DNA from: Medicago truncatula
Taxonomy: Eukaryota > Streptophyta > Magnoliopsida > Fabales > Fabaceae
DNA: 64,000 nucleotides
Direction: 5' to 3'
NCBI RefSeq assembly: GCF_003473485.1
Contig: NC_053048.1
Location: forward strand, 7,377,501 to 7,441,500
The notes under the pieces were generated by a model. The model ran no database searches. It was not told where the DNA came from and saw only the letters and a program-made list of their open reading frames with translations. This document shows, in pieces, positions 26,168 to 38,117 of the stretch (its first letter is position 1; the number at the start of each line of letters is the position of its first letter). A program made the position numbers and the translations under genes.

Positions 26168-26916
26168 AAGCAAAAACAAGAAGAAAAATGCAAAATTCCT
26201 TCAAAAAAAAAAAGAAGAAGAAAACTACAAAATACAAAGTCTTGATACGAGGACGACCAAACTTGGCCATTAAGTCATTGCATACATCATCTCACCTAAA
26301 AAAAAAGAGTAGTTGCATACATTTCCACTAACAGTGTTTTGTTCTTTATTTATTTATTTTAGAATTAACACCAGTAATTAACATATACTCTCTTAAAATA
26401 ATATTAGTGCCACACTTTCTAACACATCTTTTAATACAGTCTGGTTTGTTGATTAAAATTTATATTAATCTACCAAATTTATATGGAATTTACATGATTT
26501 GGTAGAATTTATATGGATTTTAACAAATAAAATGTGTTCTCTTCAAAAAAAAAAAAAAAAACAAATAAAATGTGTTATAAACTTCATATATTTTTTCATG
26601 GTTGAGAGCACCCAACGTGGCCATCAAGTGAATCATTTCAAGTCAATGAATACATTACGTATCTTTATTTATCTGTTTTCTCCCGTTGGAAATTTCTTCA
26701 GCAGCCTTTGTTTTTGATAAGTGTCATAAAAGTGGTTCTTCATTTTGCTAAGTACAAAAAACGAAATTGACTCTCTTTCTTCTTATGAGGGTCTTTGATG
26801 GGAACGTTTTAGTGGGAGACCTGAATAGGTCACCTGTAATAGGAAACTTGATTTTTAAATGGTTGTGATCTTTGAGTAATTGGACCCACTAAAATGTATT
26901 TTTTAAATGGTCAAAT
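25891..26916. other. AT-rich intergenic stretch with poly-A microsatellite
   Basis: Holds an A-tract of about 35 bases at 26131-26165 and a second at about 26547-26561 flanked by a short direct repeat (ACAAATAAAATGTGTT at about 26524 and 26562). No supported gene. Confidence 0.5.
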
Positions 26917-27475
26917 GAGTTTTTAGTCCCAATAAATATACTGAATTTTGTTTTTAGTCATCATAGAAAAAAGTGATAAGTTTTGGTCTCTTTAAAAAAA
27001 TTCGGCACACAATTTTAGTCTCTATTAAATCATTTTTTAATTATACTTAAATTTTAAATTTTTGAATGATTTTTTACAGACATGTTAAGAGCATTATAAG
27101 AAACTCTTTTATAAAAAATTATAATCTTTTAACATTTTTTTTTTTGAGAGAATAATCTTTTAACATGTAATGAGTTAAATATGAATTTTTCTAAACATCA
27201 AAATTTCAAGATTAAAGTAGCAAAAATTTGGACCTAGAAATCAAATTTTGAGCTAATTTTTTTGCGGATGAATTTTGTATAATGTTCTAAATAAGTATCT
27301 AAAAAATCATTCAAAAATTTAAAAGTTTAAGCATAAATAAACAAATTTTAATTTAATAGGGACTAAAATTGGTGTCGAAATTTTTTATAGATACCAAAAC
27401 ATGTCACTTTTGTTTATACGAACTAAAAATAAAATTCAATGTATTTATACAGATTAAAAACCTATTTAACCCATT
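26917..27475. mobile_element. Degenerate TIR element, about 560 bp
   Basis: The left end (AAATGAGTTTTTAGTCCCAA, then GAATTTTGTTTTTAGTC) is the inverted counterpart of the right end (GAACTAAAAATAAAATTCAA, then TTAAAAACCTATTTAACCC). The inner parts also pair, for example TTTTGGTCTCTTT with GATACCAAAACATG. The interior has no coding frame. Class is unsure; such 'ttttagtccc' elements are widespread in legumes. Target repeats could not be defined. Confidence 0.6.
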
Positions 27476-28267
27476 AAAACATTAAGTACTAAACAAAACA
27501 ACATAAAATAGAACAACACAACAAATGATATATTAAATAGTAAGTATCGAACAAAACAACATAAAACAGAACAACACAACAAAAGGTAGAATAACATATG
27601 ACAAACTTTAATGTCATTAAATAATTTTTGGTCTTACACATTTTTTTAACAAAATGTTATCTTGATATTTTATATAAGTTGTATGTGGGATAAAAAAGTT
27701 TTGTTGTGATTTCGCGATGGACATGAATTTTAGTATTTATAATGTCTCTTGTCTCTAGTTTATCTTATCTAAAATAGTTTTTCAAAATCAAAGACGGTTC
27801 AATTGTCGTACCTTCATTTTTTTAGTAGATCAAATACACACTATGTTGCGCCCCACTTCACCAAGATTTTTAACACTTAAAATGTGTAGCTAAAGCTACA
27901 ATTAGTTAGAAATAGACCATGAAAGTACTGATGGTAATATCTTCTCGTCCCTTGCGTTTATCAAAATCCTATGATTTGTTCGAATTTTAAAACGTGTAGA
28001 CGTAACAGAAAAAATCTGTTTCACATGTTTGGATTTTGAAATATGGATAATTCATCAGGTTTTGTAAAATGAAGGGGGAGAGAATAAACAAACAGTGTAG
28101 AACTTGCCCAAATCCAGTTGAAATCAATCCTAGTTAGAGATTGATCATAAAAAAAAAATATGGTTGATTAAGAGCACCTATACATGTGATATTGGGAAAT
28201 TACATATGATCAAAAATAGTTGCTTGATTATCGTCAAAAATTAATTCTAAGCGTGAAATTCTGGCAT
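27476..28267. other. Intergenic stretch with a short tandem duplication
   Basis: A 58-bp period direct repeat of AACAAAACAACATAAAA and GAACAACACAAC lies at about 27483-27586. The rest shows no supported gene or RNA. Confidence 0.5.
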
Positions 28268-28424
28268 ATCTACATTTTTTTTGATTTGTCAAGTAATTTA
28301 GTGGCTAGAACTCATACAATTTAATTGTTGAGAAGGGGGTGTCTGAGGTTCGAACCCCAGCCCCTGCATATAATATGCAATATCCTAATATCCCTACCAA
28401 CTGAGTTAAGCTCACGGGGATGAC
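28268..28424 (-). mobile_element. tRNA-derived SINE
   Basis: The minus strand begins TCATCCCCGTGAGCTTAAC and has an A box TAACTCAGTTGGT (28408-28396) and a B box GGTTCGAACCTC (about 28356-28345), about 50 bp apart. It ends in CTAGCCACTAAATTACTTG and a short A run (T-run 28275-28282 on plus). Both RNA polymerase III promoter boxes look usable. Flanking target repeats were not found. Confidence 0.78.
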
Positions 28425-29028
28425 ATTATCATTCAAATAAGATAAAAATTTTAAATTTCAATTATAAATTATTGTTCTGCTAAAAAAATATATAAAATAT
28501 TGTTCATAAATATATATTAAATGTTTTAATCACAATAGTTTTAAAATAATTTATTTCTTCCTAAAAAAAAAAAAATTCCACCTCCAATTTTCCCCATAAA
28601 ATCCATTTCCATTAAAATTAAAATTAAAATCTATAACAAATATATTCTATATTTTCCATCACAAATCTTTGCCCCTAAACTCCCACCGTTTACATCGTCA
28701 TATAACATAATAATGACAATGACATTTTGTTGCATATGATCTTGCTGGGTTTTGGTATCTTGTCTTCGAGCTACTCAAATATGTGTAGGAAATGAACATT
28801 GCGTAATTTCTTAAGTCAAGACATTCTCAATGACAAAAGCAATAACAGAAATTAATTAATGTACCTTTCAACGTAACCCTAAAGCTAAAGCATGCAAACC
28901 CTTCAAAGCTTACTTGCACTTCACAAGCACATATATCACATCCACTACGTCACAATTATAACCAACATTCTCTTATATTAAAATCATGAAATTTACAACT
29001 CATATCCACCAAAATTTGCATCCATAAC
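28425..29028. other. Upstream region of the Hv1-like gene
   Basis: AT-rich, with no other gene. A clear TATA box was not assigned. A run of short CA-rich words (CACATATATCACATCC) lies at 28928-28943. Confidence 0.4.
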
Positions 29029-29745
29029 ATGAACACCTTGAAATCCATTCATGTGTCCTCACAAACCAATCAAATACAAGCCCCCACAAATTATTTTTCT
29101 ATGCAAATATTAGATTCATCAATCCAAAATCTAATAAAATCATGTAAGAGAAGGCAAAGATGGTTATTTCTTTTTACCACATCAAACCAACAAGATTTAT
29201 TGAATAATAGGGCATCATGGCGTATTCATTTGTCAAATTTTCTAGAATCAACAATGATTCGTGTGTTATCAATTTTATTGCTCACTATAGACCTCATCAT
29301 CACAATTCTTGAACTATCTTCCTCTCTAGTTTCATGTAAACAAAAAATAAACATAGTAGAAGAATTATATTTCCATTGGATTGGAATTGGTATTTTGAGT
29401 ATTATTTCAATGAAGATAATTGCTTTATTAGTAGGGTTAGGGTTTTCATTTTTCAAGCATCCAGGATATGTTGTGGATGGTATTGTGGCTATTGGGGCAT
29501 TGATTATGGAAGTGTTTTTGGAGAAGAGAGGTGGTGGTTTATTGGTTGTGGTGAGTTTATGGCGTGTGATTAGAGTTGTGGAGAGTGTGTTTGAGTTAAG
29601 TGATGAAGCTATTGAAGCTCAAATTGAAGGGATAGTTTGTCAATTTGAGGCACTTAAAGATGAGAATATTAGGCTCTTGGGGATTATAAATGAAAAGGAC
29701 AAGTTAATTGAAAAGCTCAAGGAAGAATTAGATAAGTGTAGGTAG
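29029..29745 (+). CDS. Voltage-gated proton channel (Hv1/HVCN1) homologue
   Basis: Single-exon frame of 238 aa. It has the layout of Hv1: a polar N-terminus (about 1-70), four membrane segments with no pore domain, and a C-terminal coiled coil (about 190-238). S1 (about 77-99) holds Asp88 and Glu95, matching the position of the selectivity Asp of animal Hv1. S3 holds Asp150 and Glu161. S4 reads SLWRVIRVVES, matching human RLWRVARII, but only two arginines (179, 182) remain; the first is Ser176. The S2 acidic residue appears replaced by Lys129. Hv1 proteins conduct protons out of cells or into compartments; plant members are known but little studied. The match is by eye; alternatives such as another four-helix membrane protein are less likely given the S4 and coiled coil. 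Confidence 0.85.
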   Translation: MNTLKSIHVSSQTNQIQAPTNYFSMQILDSSIQNLIKSCKRRQRWLFLFTTSNQQDLLNNRASWRIHLSNFLESTMIRVLSILLLTIDLIITILELSSSLVSCKQKINIVEELYFHWIGIGILSIISMKIIALLVGLGFSFFKHPGYVVDGIVAIGALIMEVFLEKRGGGLLVVVSLWRVIRVVESVFELSDEAIEAQIEGIVCQFEALKDENIRLLGIINEKDKLIEKLKEELDKCR

Positions 29746-31630
29746 AGGAGAGATTTTAGGCTATGCTAAATGTTAGTATATGTGTCTATTTGGAATTGAG
29801 TTAAAAATTATGTTGCGATGAAATACCGCGTCCTAAAGCAGCGGAATCGTGAAAATTATGAAGCTGTTATTTGAAGTTTTTTGATGGACGCACATTTTTT
29901 TTCTCTTTCACCGCTAAAGCAAACACAACATATATGTATTGTGGATTTTGTTTTTTTTTTATCATGATGGATTAAAGAACAAATATAGAAATATTATCCT
30001 GAAAATTGTATAATCTACTTTTTAAAAGTTAAAAAGAAATGTTTTTGATGCAAAGTTTAGTTGTAAACCATTTATGTCTTATTCTGTTTGAAGTTCAATT
30101 AGTGACTTTGTACTTGTTTAATCGTTTGTACTAGTACATCTTTATGGGAGGAACAAAGAAGTGAATGAAAGAAACCAACTTAGATTGATTAAAATGGATG
30201 AGTTAGACTCCTACAATTAAAAAAATAAACGTACTTAATCAAATTCCGATTTAAGGGATCTACCACATTCAATGTCTGAAAGTACCACACCTAAGATCAC
30301 TTCCCATTAAAAAAAGCCATGGAAAATTAAAAAGTGAAAGAAAGTAATTTATGCGTTGCAATTCAAGGTAGACTACCTCTTGTAGCTTGCAACCATCATC
30401 AAGCAAAAAAAAAATACTAATATAAACATTTTTATAAATAAATGACTTCTAATATTATTTTTCTACATAATTCTTGAGCATTTATATTCAATATTATTCA
30501 TAACATTTGTTTTACAACTAAAGATGAACGACTCACTATTTTTGGTTTTATGAATTCAAACCAACATTCTTAAATGAAAACGTTGCTGCGGAAATTTGGA
30601 TACTTTGGTTCTAAGACTTGATTCGAAAATTTAGATTTAAAGGAAAATAAGTGAAGAGATGAAGGAAAATGACATACTACATTTAACATGTGTATGTGAG
30701 TTATTTGGATATTAAAATGTCACATGTATCTACCAAAAAAAAAAATGTCACATGTATTTTTTTTAATGAAACTTGTTATGTTTAAAAGATTAACAATACA
30801 AATAAAATGTAACATAAACATGAGTTAAAAAAGAAAGATAAACCTTTTTTAAGGTGAAAGATAAACTTAAAAGCACATAAAATATCAAACTCAAAGCATT
30901 GCTGATGTAATTGTCAAATTACTAGTTTCTTTTTCTTTATCCGTACTTATTTATGAAAATATCAAACTTGATTTTGGACTGATTTTTATCTTTAAATTAT
31001 ACATTTCATTTAAGTTATTCTAGTTACATTTTTTTCTTTTCTATAATATTTTTTAAATTGTTAATTAAAAGAAAGATTTAAATTTCATTATAATAAGAAC
31101 AATTTCACTTCAATAAAAATAATATAAGTTAAATATTTTTTTAGTGTGATATATTCTTGAAAATTCGTCAAATATAATAAAATAAAGGGTCTCTGAAAAA
31201 AAGGGTTAAATGGTTTTTACCCCTAACATTTGAGTGAATTTTGATTTATCTTAAAAAAATTTGGAATTCCAACCTTGTAATTTAAATATTATTTGGTTTT
31301 TGAATCTTAAAGGTACTTTCGCCTCTATAATTTAAGCGAATTTTGTTTACCCATGGCATGTATTCCATTTTGTATGATCAAAAGTCACATATACTCAAAA
31401 CAAGAAAAAATTCGAATTACAAAGTTTAAATCAATTTTTTTTTTCCATTATGTGATTTAAGTTACGTGGAGAATAATTTAATCAATTTTTCTTTTGTGGT
31501 GTCCGGATTTGAACACCAAATATAAATGTTTTAATCGGTTTGTATGGAAGTGAACTTTTTTTATGCGATAACTGTTATAAAATAAGATTTTTTTTTTTTT
31601 TTTTTTTGGGTTTTATTAGTGGGTTATTTG
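29746..31630. other. Intergenic region between Hv1-like gene and eIF3h
   Basis: About 1.9 kb of AT-rich DNA. There is a short direct repeat (AATGTCACATGTAT at about 30716 and 30744) around an A-run. A diverged 'ttaaatggtttttacccctaac' type repeat end lies at about 31204-31350. A T-run of about 20 is at 31589-31608. No supported gene. Confidence 0.45.
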
Positions 31631-31683
31631 AGCCCAATACACCACTCACCAGAAACTCCTCTCTTTCTCCGGCGTTAGGGTTT
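31631..31683 (+). promoter_or_regulatory. Site II (TGGGCT) and telo-box upstream of eIF3h
   Basis: AGCCCA at 31631-31636 is a site II element read on the opposite strand (TGGGCT), and TTAGGGTTT at 31675-31683 is the reverse of the telo-box AAACCCTAA. The pair is known from promoters and leaders of plant translation genes active in dividing cells, which fits eIF3h. Role here is inferred. Confidence 0.6.
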
Positions 31684-31762
31684 CTTCTTCCTGCAACTTC
31701 CGACCCATTTTCCTCATTCCCGATCGATTTTCACAGCGTTTTTTCCGCTTCAGATTCCAATC

Positions 31763-34700
31763 ATGGCTACTACAAGTAATCTCACAACAATCTCCATTTT
31801 TTTTTTCCCGATTATTTACTCGATTTTTTCTCTTCACTAATTTGATTCCATTCTTGATTCGTTTTTCGCAGCTGCAACCAGGTCTTTTCTTCAAGCTGTT
31901 GCAACGGAAGAGGTTGCAACTCCTCTTAGAGTTGTTCAGATGGAAGGATTGGTATTAATTCTACTCTCTGTACTCTTTAATTGCTTAATTTATAGTGATG
32001 CACAATTCTGTTATACTGTTATCAAAATTGTGAAAAATGTTGTCTTTATTTGGGGTTTTGATGGGTTTTATTGTTTGGAATTATGGGTCTCTGTTTGATT
32101 TTGCATCTGGGTTATCTACATTTGTCTTGCTTTGTAATTTATATGTTTATGTTAGGTGTGTATGTACCTCTTCCCTGGTTTATGTTAGGCCGTGACCATG
32201 TTTGGTTAAATACCTTAATTGAACACTTATATGTGTAAGCTAATTCTATAACAAAAAGATAAAAACTGTTTTCATAAGCTATTAAAGAGAGCCCATGGAA
32301 TAGCTGAAAACAACTTATGGACATGTCATGACAGCTGTTTCCATAAGCTCACTCAAACAATCTCACAAATGCTTATGCCAATAGATAAACTCTAATAAGT
32401 CAATCCAAACAGGACCCATTTCATGTAGCCTTGTAAGTTTGTAAAGTATTTGAAGCATGGCCTCTTGTTGCATGGAATTCTTCAATTAGTTTGTGTTATG
32501 AAGATAATTCTCAAACCATTCTGGTCTTGATGGTGTTATCTTTTGGTTAACAGGTCATCCTGAAGATAATTAAGCATTGCAAGGATCACTCACCTTCTTT
32601 AGTCACTGGACAACTTCTTGGATTGGATGTTGGCAGTGTTCTTGAAGTTACTAACTGCTTCCCTTTTCCGGTATGGTATCACTTTTTTTTTTATTTTGTT
32701 TCTCAGTTTTGAAATTAGCTAACATTGACTCATTAAGTTTTCCTCATATCTATTTCTAAAATTTGCAGATGAGGGAAGAGGACGAGGAAATTGAAGCTGA
32801 TGGTGCCAATTACCAGCTTGAAATGATGAGGTGCTTGAGAGAGGTCAATGTGGACAATAATACTGTTGGATGGTACGTATGATTTAAGTACCACTTCACA
32901 TATGTATGAGTCTTTCTAACTTCAGTGGTTTGATAATCACGATTGGATTTGGTTCAAATTTCAATGTGTTATTTTTAATCACTTATCTAACATGATTGAT
33001 AATTCTCTGAATCTAGGTACCAGTCTACATTGCTTGGCTCCTATCAAACTGTGGAGCTGATTGAAACCTTTATGAATTACCAGGTAATAGTTCTTGATTT
33101 TTTTTTGCATATTTTTCACTTAAGCCGGAGTTTGTGGATTTGTATTCTTAAATGCTCCTGTAGTTTACTATTTAATGTGAATGTACTGAATATATTCTTT
33201 TTTTACGCTTCTCTAAGTTATTCAATCTTGGTCAGATGAGCCATTACTCAAAGGTTATTGCACAGTATGTTGCATAATATCTGTGAAACTATAATTTAAG
33301 AATGTCCAATAGGCCAAACAAATATGCGGTATGCACCACCGAAGATTATAGCATTTTATTGTCTACTTATAATGATATTAAGGATGTGGGTCATTCGTGA
33401 TCGATACAATCAGATATTAGGATTATTTGTTGGATTCAAGTTGCCTCTAACAATTAACTGATAATTTTACACATGCTTATTGCATTGTTCTGAGGCAGAA
33501 ATTTGTGCTAGTGAAAATGTAGGAAGTTGATAAGAATAGATAGTTATATGAACAAAAGTATACTTGTGCATAATAACCTGATGATGAGAATTTCATGCTG
33601 CTTCCGCTGTCTAGTTTTTTTTTTTTTTAAAGTTTATACTTTTCATAAATGTGTGACAATGGTGATTTTGTCATATTCAATGCAGTTCTTGCTGAAGTAA
33701 TCTTTTAACAATTTAATAATCAGGTAAATGACTGTTTCTTTCAAACCTATTAATGTTTTTTCAGGAGAATATTAGACGCTGTGTTTGCATAATATATGAC
33801 CCATCCAGGGCTGATCAAGGGGTCCTAGCTCTGAAGGCTTTGAAGCTTTCAGACTCATTCATGGAACTCTATCGCAGCAATAATTTCACTGGCGAAAAGT
33901 ATGTGTTTTCTTCTGGAAGATGTAATGTTTTCTTTAAGTTGAATGATTTGCTTTATTAATTTCTGTCCTATGAAATACTAGATTGAGGGAGAAGAACTTA
34001 TCATGGGTGGATATCTTCGAGGAAATTCCCGTAAGCGCTCTGGAACTTTGCTGTAACCTTTTGAGTATTTGATCAAATAATCTTTTTATTGATAAATTTG
34101 TATTTTATTTAATTCTTTAAATTTATAATGTGTAAGTGTATCTAAATCATTTCATTTAGCTGATGAAAATATGAAGTGATCAAAACACATTCATCATGGT
34201 GGATTGCAGTATAAAGAATCTTGGTCACATTTGTTAATGCATCAATTAAGAATGAACTTTACATGTAACTGCTAATAATATCAATTAGACTACAGAATTG
34301 GCCAAATAATCTTTCTATTGATAAATTTTTATTTTATTTAATTGTTGTAATTTAGAATGTGTAGGCATTTCTATATCATTTTATTAAGCTGATGAAAATA
34401 TGAATAAATCAAAACATATTCATCATGGTGGGTTGCAGTATAAGAATCTTGGTCATATTTGTTAATTCATCAATTAAGAATGAACTGTACATGTGATTGC
34501 TAATAATCTCAAACTAGACTATAATCTTGGCCACTCCCTATTTAATGCTGAACTGCTTATCATTTTTCTTGTATATTTATAAATCAGATCAAAGTTTCAA
34601 ATTCTGCCCTTATCAGTGCTTTTATGACCGAGCTGGAACCTGATACTCCAGTCACCCAGGTAAACTATGATATTTTGCAGAGATTCCTTTGACTATTTTA

Positions 34701-37055
34701 AATTTAGTTTGTGTTTTCATATGCTGTTTTTTCATTGCAGTGTGATTTTGATCGTCTGCAATTATCAACCAGTTCACTAATGGAGAGAAATATGGAATTT
34801 TTAATTGAATGCATGGATGACTTGTCAATTGAACAACAAAAGGTTTGTTTAGGTTTTCATTTAGTTGGGGATTTTTTATTTCTAGTTTTCGAATACATTT
34901 TTGATGAAGTGTCTTCTATTTCAGTTCCAATTCCATTACCGGAGCTTGTCTCGTCAGCAGGCTCAGCAGCAAGCATGGCTTCAGAAGAGAAGGTATGATT
35001 TTGTCTGTACTAGAACTATTGCTTGTTCTAATATCTAACTTTGAAATCCGTTTTTTTTTAATTGTAAAGTTAGATTCCATAGGTTGACACATAATCGTCT
35101 GTGATTTGAAAATACGATTAATCATGTTTGGACAGATACATTTACAATTAGTCATGATTTTGTATTCGTTGTGACCACTCGGTAGGCTAGGGAATTTAAG
35201 TTGAACTTGTGTATTAGAATGCTAAATCAGCTGGGTGCTGCATTCGATCTCTTGGTATATGGGTTTCAATATGATGGATTCATGGTCAATGGATTGCAAT
35301 TCTATTTCCGTTGTTATGTTTGCTATGGTTGATTACAGTGTGTGCTCTTTTTGTTCCACAATCTCTGCATACTTTGTTTTTCATGTCATAAATTCAATTG
35401 GGTCATCGATTTAATCATTTTTCATCAAAATTTTGTGGCGATACTTCTATTGATGGAAGGATTGTAATTACATTTTTGGGACCTTTATCAATCTTGTAGT
35501 ACAATTTTGTTGTTTGGTTTACCAAAATTAGGTGGTTTGAAGATAAAGGAGATTTATTTTATTTTTTTGAAAAGTATTGTAGGAGCTTTATTATCTAGGC
35601 TATTGAGTAAACCAAGTTACTATGTTAGGAGTATGCTAGACATTTGGACTAAACGTGAAGGATTAAGATTTACATGAAAATTAACTGGTTAAAAGGGGTA
35701 GCACTTGGTGACATTGGGGTGCCAATGTCACATGTCATTGGCCAACCACAATGTCACAAGTGTACAAACAAACAAAAAATCCTTGTGAGAGAGAAGAAAG
35801 CCACTTGTAACATTGTGGTTGGCCAATGTCACATGACATTGGCACCCTAATTTCACCCAAGTGCTCCCCATGAAAAGGATGCTGAGATTGGAGAACCAAC
35901 TGTGGTACACTTGACTTTTATTAAGCAATACATGTGTATGTTTTACTTGTCTGTAGCATGTACTTTCCAGAGTTGTGAATAGCACACGATAGTGATGCAA
36001 TTATGTCTTCGTGTCATGTGGTTGCTATCTAGGCACCATCTCATCGTGCTGAAATTTGCGGTTTGTCCCACACTTTTGGGTCGCAATGGTGGAATCATCT
36101 AAGCACCGCAGATGCCTTGAGCTGTGTAATTTTAAAGATGTATTTTAGGATGTTGGATGAGAAACGTTATAAAGACAAATACCCAGCCGACGGGTTGACC
36201 TCTGACGATTGTTGAATCATGGCCCGGAGTTTTCAGCTAAAAACTCTGTCCATCAACTCCTGTCACGTGCTGTTTTTCCACTTATATTTTGTCCATCAAG
36301 ATACCATTGTTTGAAGTTTCAACTGAAGATTAAGTTAATCCAATGAATTTCGATTTTCCCAATATTGGCTGAGTGGATCTAATACAAACTTCAAAGAAAT
36401 GAACCTGGCTTTTAATGCAGATAACTTTCTTATTGCATTTTTCTTTTGTATGGCTTTTTATTTTATAAGCAAATGTGGACATAGACAGTTGCAATAGTTA
36501 TCTAATCCTTGTCCTCAATTAGTTCAGTTTATCATTGTTTCGGTTTTTGTTATTACAGGGCTGATAACATGGCACGCAGAGCTGCCGGGGAAGAGCCTTT
36601 ACCCGAGGAAGATCCTGCAAACCCCATTTTCAAGCCACTGGCCGAACCATCACGACTTGAGAGTTTCCTCATAACAAATCAAATTTCCAACTATTGCAAC
36701 CAAATCAATGGGTAAGTTTTTAGATTTTGATGGTGACCAAGTTCTTTAATTACCAACTACGTAAAGCAAAGGTTACTCTTAAATCACTCGAACCAGAAGG
36801 AAGCCACGATTGAACCACTAAAAACCAAAACCATAGTAAAGTCTGGTTCAAGGTTCAATTAGTTGAATTGTCCGGTTCTGTTTTTTAAAACCTGATCAGA
36901 ACTTTCTGGTGTTACCCTTATTAATGGTATATATCTTTTCTCTAGGCAAAAAGTGCTTAATCATGTTTTACATTTTTCTCTTGATGTTCTGCAGGGTTGC
37001 TGGGCAAAGCTTTAACAGACTCTATTTGCTGAAGGCTTTGCATGAGGAGGATTAA
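31763..37055 (+). CDS. TIF3H1: Eukaryotic translation initiation factor 3 subunit H (eIF3h)
   Basis: Twelve exons with GT-AG borders: 31763-31775, 31872-31951, 32554-32670, 32769-32872, 33017-33083, 33765-33898, 33982-34030, 34588-34659, 34741-34842, 34925-34992, 36559-36711, 36995-37055. The product is 339 aa, close to the 337 aa of Arabidopsis eIF3h. The N-terminal MPN domain ([16 protein letters not shown], then [18 protein letters not shown]) is of the type without JAMM metal ligands, so it is structural. The C-terminus ends [14 protein letters not shown]. eIF3h helps ribosomes reinitiate after upstream open frames in plant mRNAs. Exon 1 carries only four whole codons. Introns hold a MITE (about 32190-32420), a tandem duplication (34076-34545) and a fold-back element (35695-35869). 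No break was found. Confidence 0.95.
32190..32422. repeat. MITE-like element in eIF3h intron 2
   Basis: Built of inverted words such as CATAAGCT and AGCTGAAAACAACTTATG, with outer parts CATGTTTGGTTAAAT and CAATCCAAACAGGACC. This is a common legume small inverted-repeat family; boundaries are approximate. Confidence 0.5.
34076..34545. repeat. Tandem duplication of about 235 bp in eIF3h intron 7
   Basis: Two direct copies, about 34076-34306 and 34307-34545. Shared text includes CATTCATCATGGTGG or its one-base variant, GTATAA(A)GAATCTTGGTCA and CATCAATTAAGAATGAACT. They are clearly diverged, so not an assembly artefact. Confidence 0.85.
35695..35869. mobile_element. Fold-back MITE, 175 bp, in eIF3h intron 10
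   Basis: Arms of about 60 bp are nearly perfect inverted repeats: GGGGTAGCACTTGG, GGGTGCCAATGTCA and CATTGGCCAACCACAATGT on the left mirror ACATTGTGGTTGGCCAATG and CCAAGTGCTCCCC on the right. A loop of about 55 bp separates them. No transposase. Target repeats are not clear, so the superfamily is open. Confidence 0.85.
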
Positions 37056-38117
37056 AAACGCAATTTATGTTTGTAACTCTGATGCATGCTATGCATTGAT
37101 GATGTAATATCTTTTCCTATATGGATGAGAATATTATGATGCACAATAGAGGATTATTGTTTTAAGGCCAAGTAATTTTTGTTTTTCTTCAATTTTGTTT
37201 TTTAAACTCTTCAATTGTAAGCAGTGTAATCTGTTATTTAGAGAGAAGATACGTGTAGTGCTGCCTTTTGCTAGTTAATTGTTTTTTCTTGATCTACAAT
37301 CTTCACTAGTTGGGTTTCATTATTAATCAAACACATCCACTTTATTTTTTTTTTCCTTCATAATCATTTTGTTCTTTTGACCAATTTCATAAATGTTCCT
37401 AATTTTGCCAAATATGGGGTTTAATGGTATTAACTTTCAACATATCTCTATTGTATAGAAAAATCGAAACCTAAATCTTCCTCTTTGGGTAAACTTTATT
37501 CTACTTTTTCAATATGTATTCTATTTCGCTTGGTCTCAAATGTCTTTTTATGTATGATGTATGATATGAGCTTGTATTTACGTAATAAAATTCTTAAGAA
37601 TAACACGGTTGAACACTGCTCTCAAAAAAAAAAAGAAAAAAAGAAATAACGGTTGAACACTTTTTTAGATGATACCAGAAAAACAAATCACAGTTATCCT
37701 ATAAAGATCCTATTTTATACAATAAAAAATCCCAAAGCAAAACTCCAACATCTAAACACCAGCAATGAGCAGAGGTTTTCAAAACATTTGATTTTGTTGT
37801 ATTTATTTGTATTCGGGAGAACCAATAATCACTCAACTGCGCAATTTAGTTTAATTTATGGTTTTTGTTTAACTAGCCGAACCAAATAAAATCGAACCAT
37901 TCCTTCAAATAAAAAAAGAAAATTGAATCATAAAACTTCGGGCTAACACTTCGGTGATTTTTGTGACTTTGTCTCTATCTCTTTCCTAATTAATCATTTT
38001 CTCTCATCAAAATAATTATTTTATTCACTCATTTATCATTAATCATTATCTCTCATCTAAAAGTCAACAAAATGCAAAGTCACTCAAGTATTTTCCAAAA
38101 CTTCGGGTATAAATGTG
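37056..38117. other. eIF3h downstream region
   Basis: 3' flank of eIF3h. Part of it (about 37215-37345) recurs in worn form at about 50738-50870. No supported gene. Confidence 0.5.

Noticed and set aside
26067-26270. Phe-rich 67-aa minus-strand frame
   Set aside because: It is produced by the poly-A/T microsatellite.
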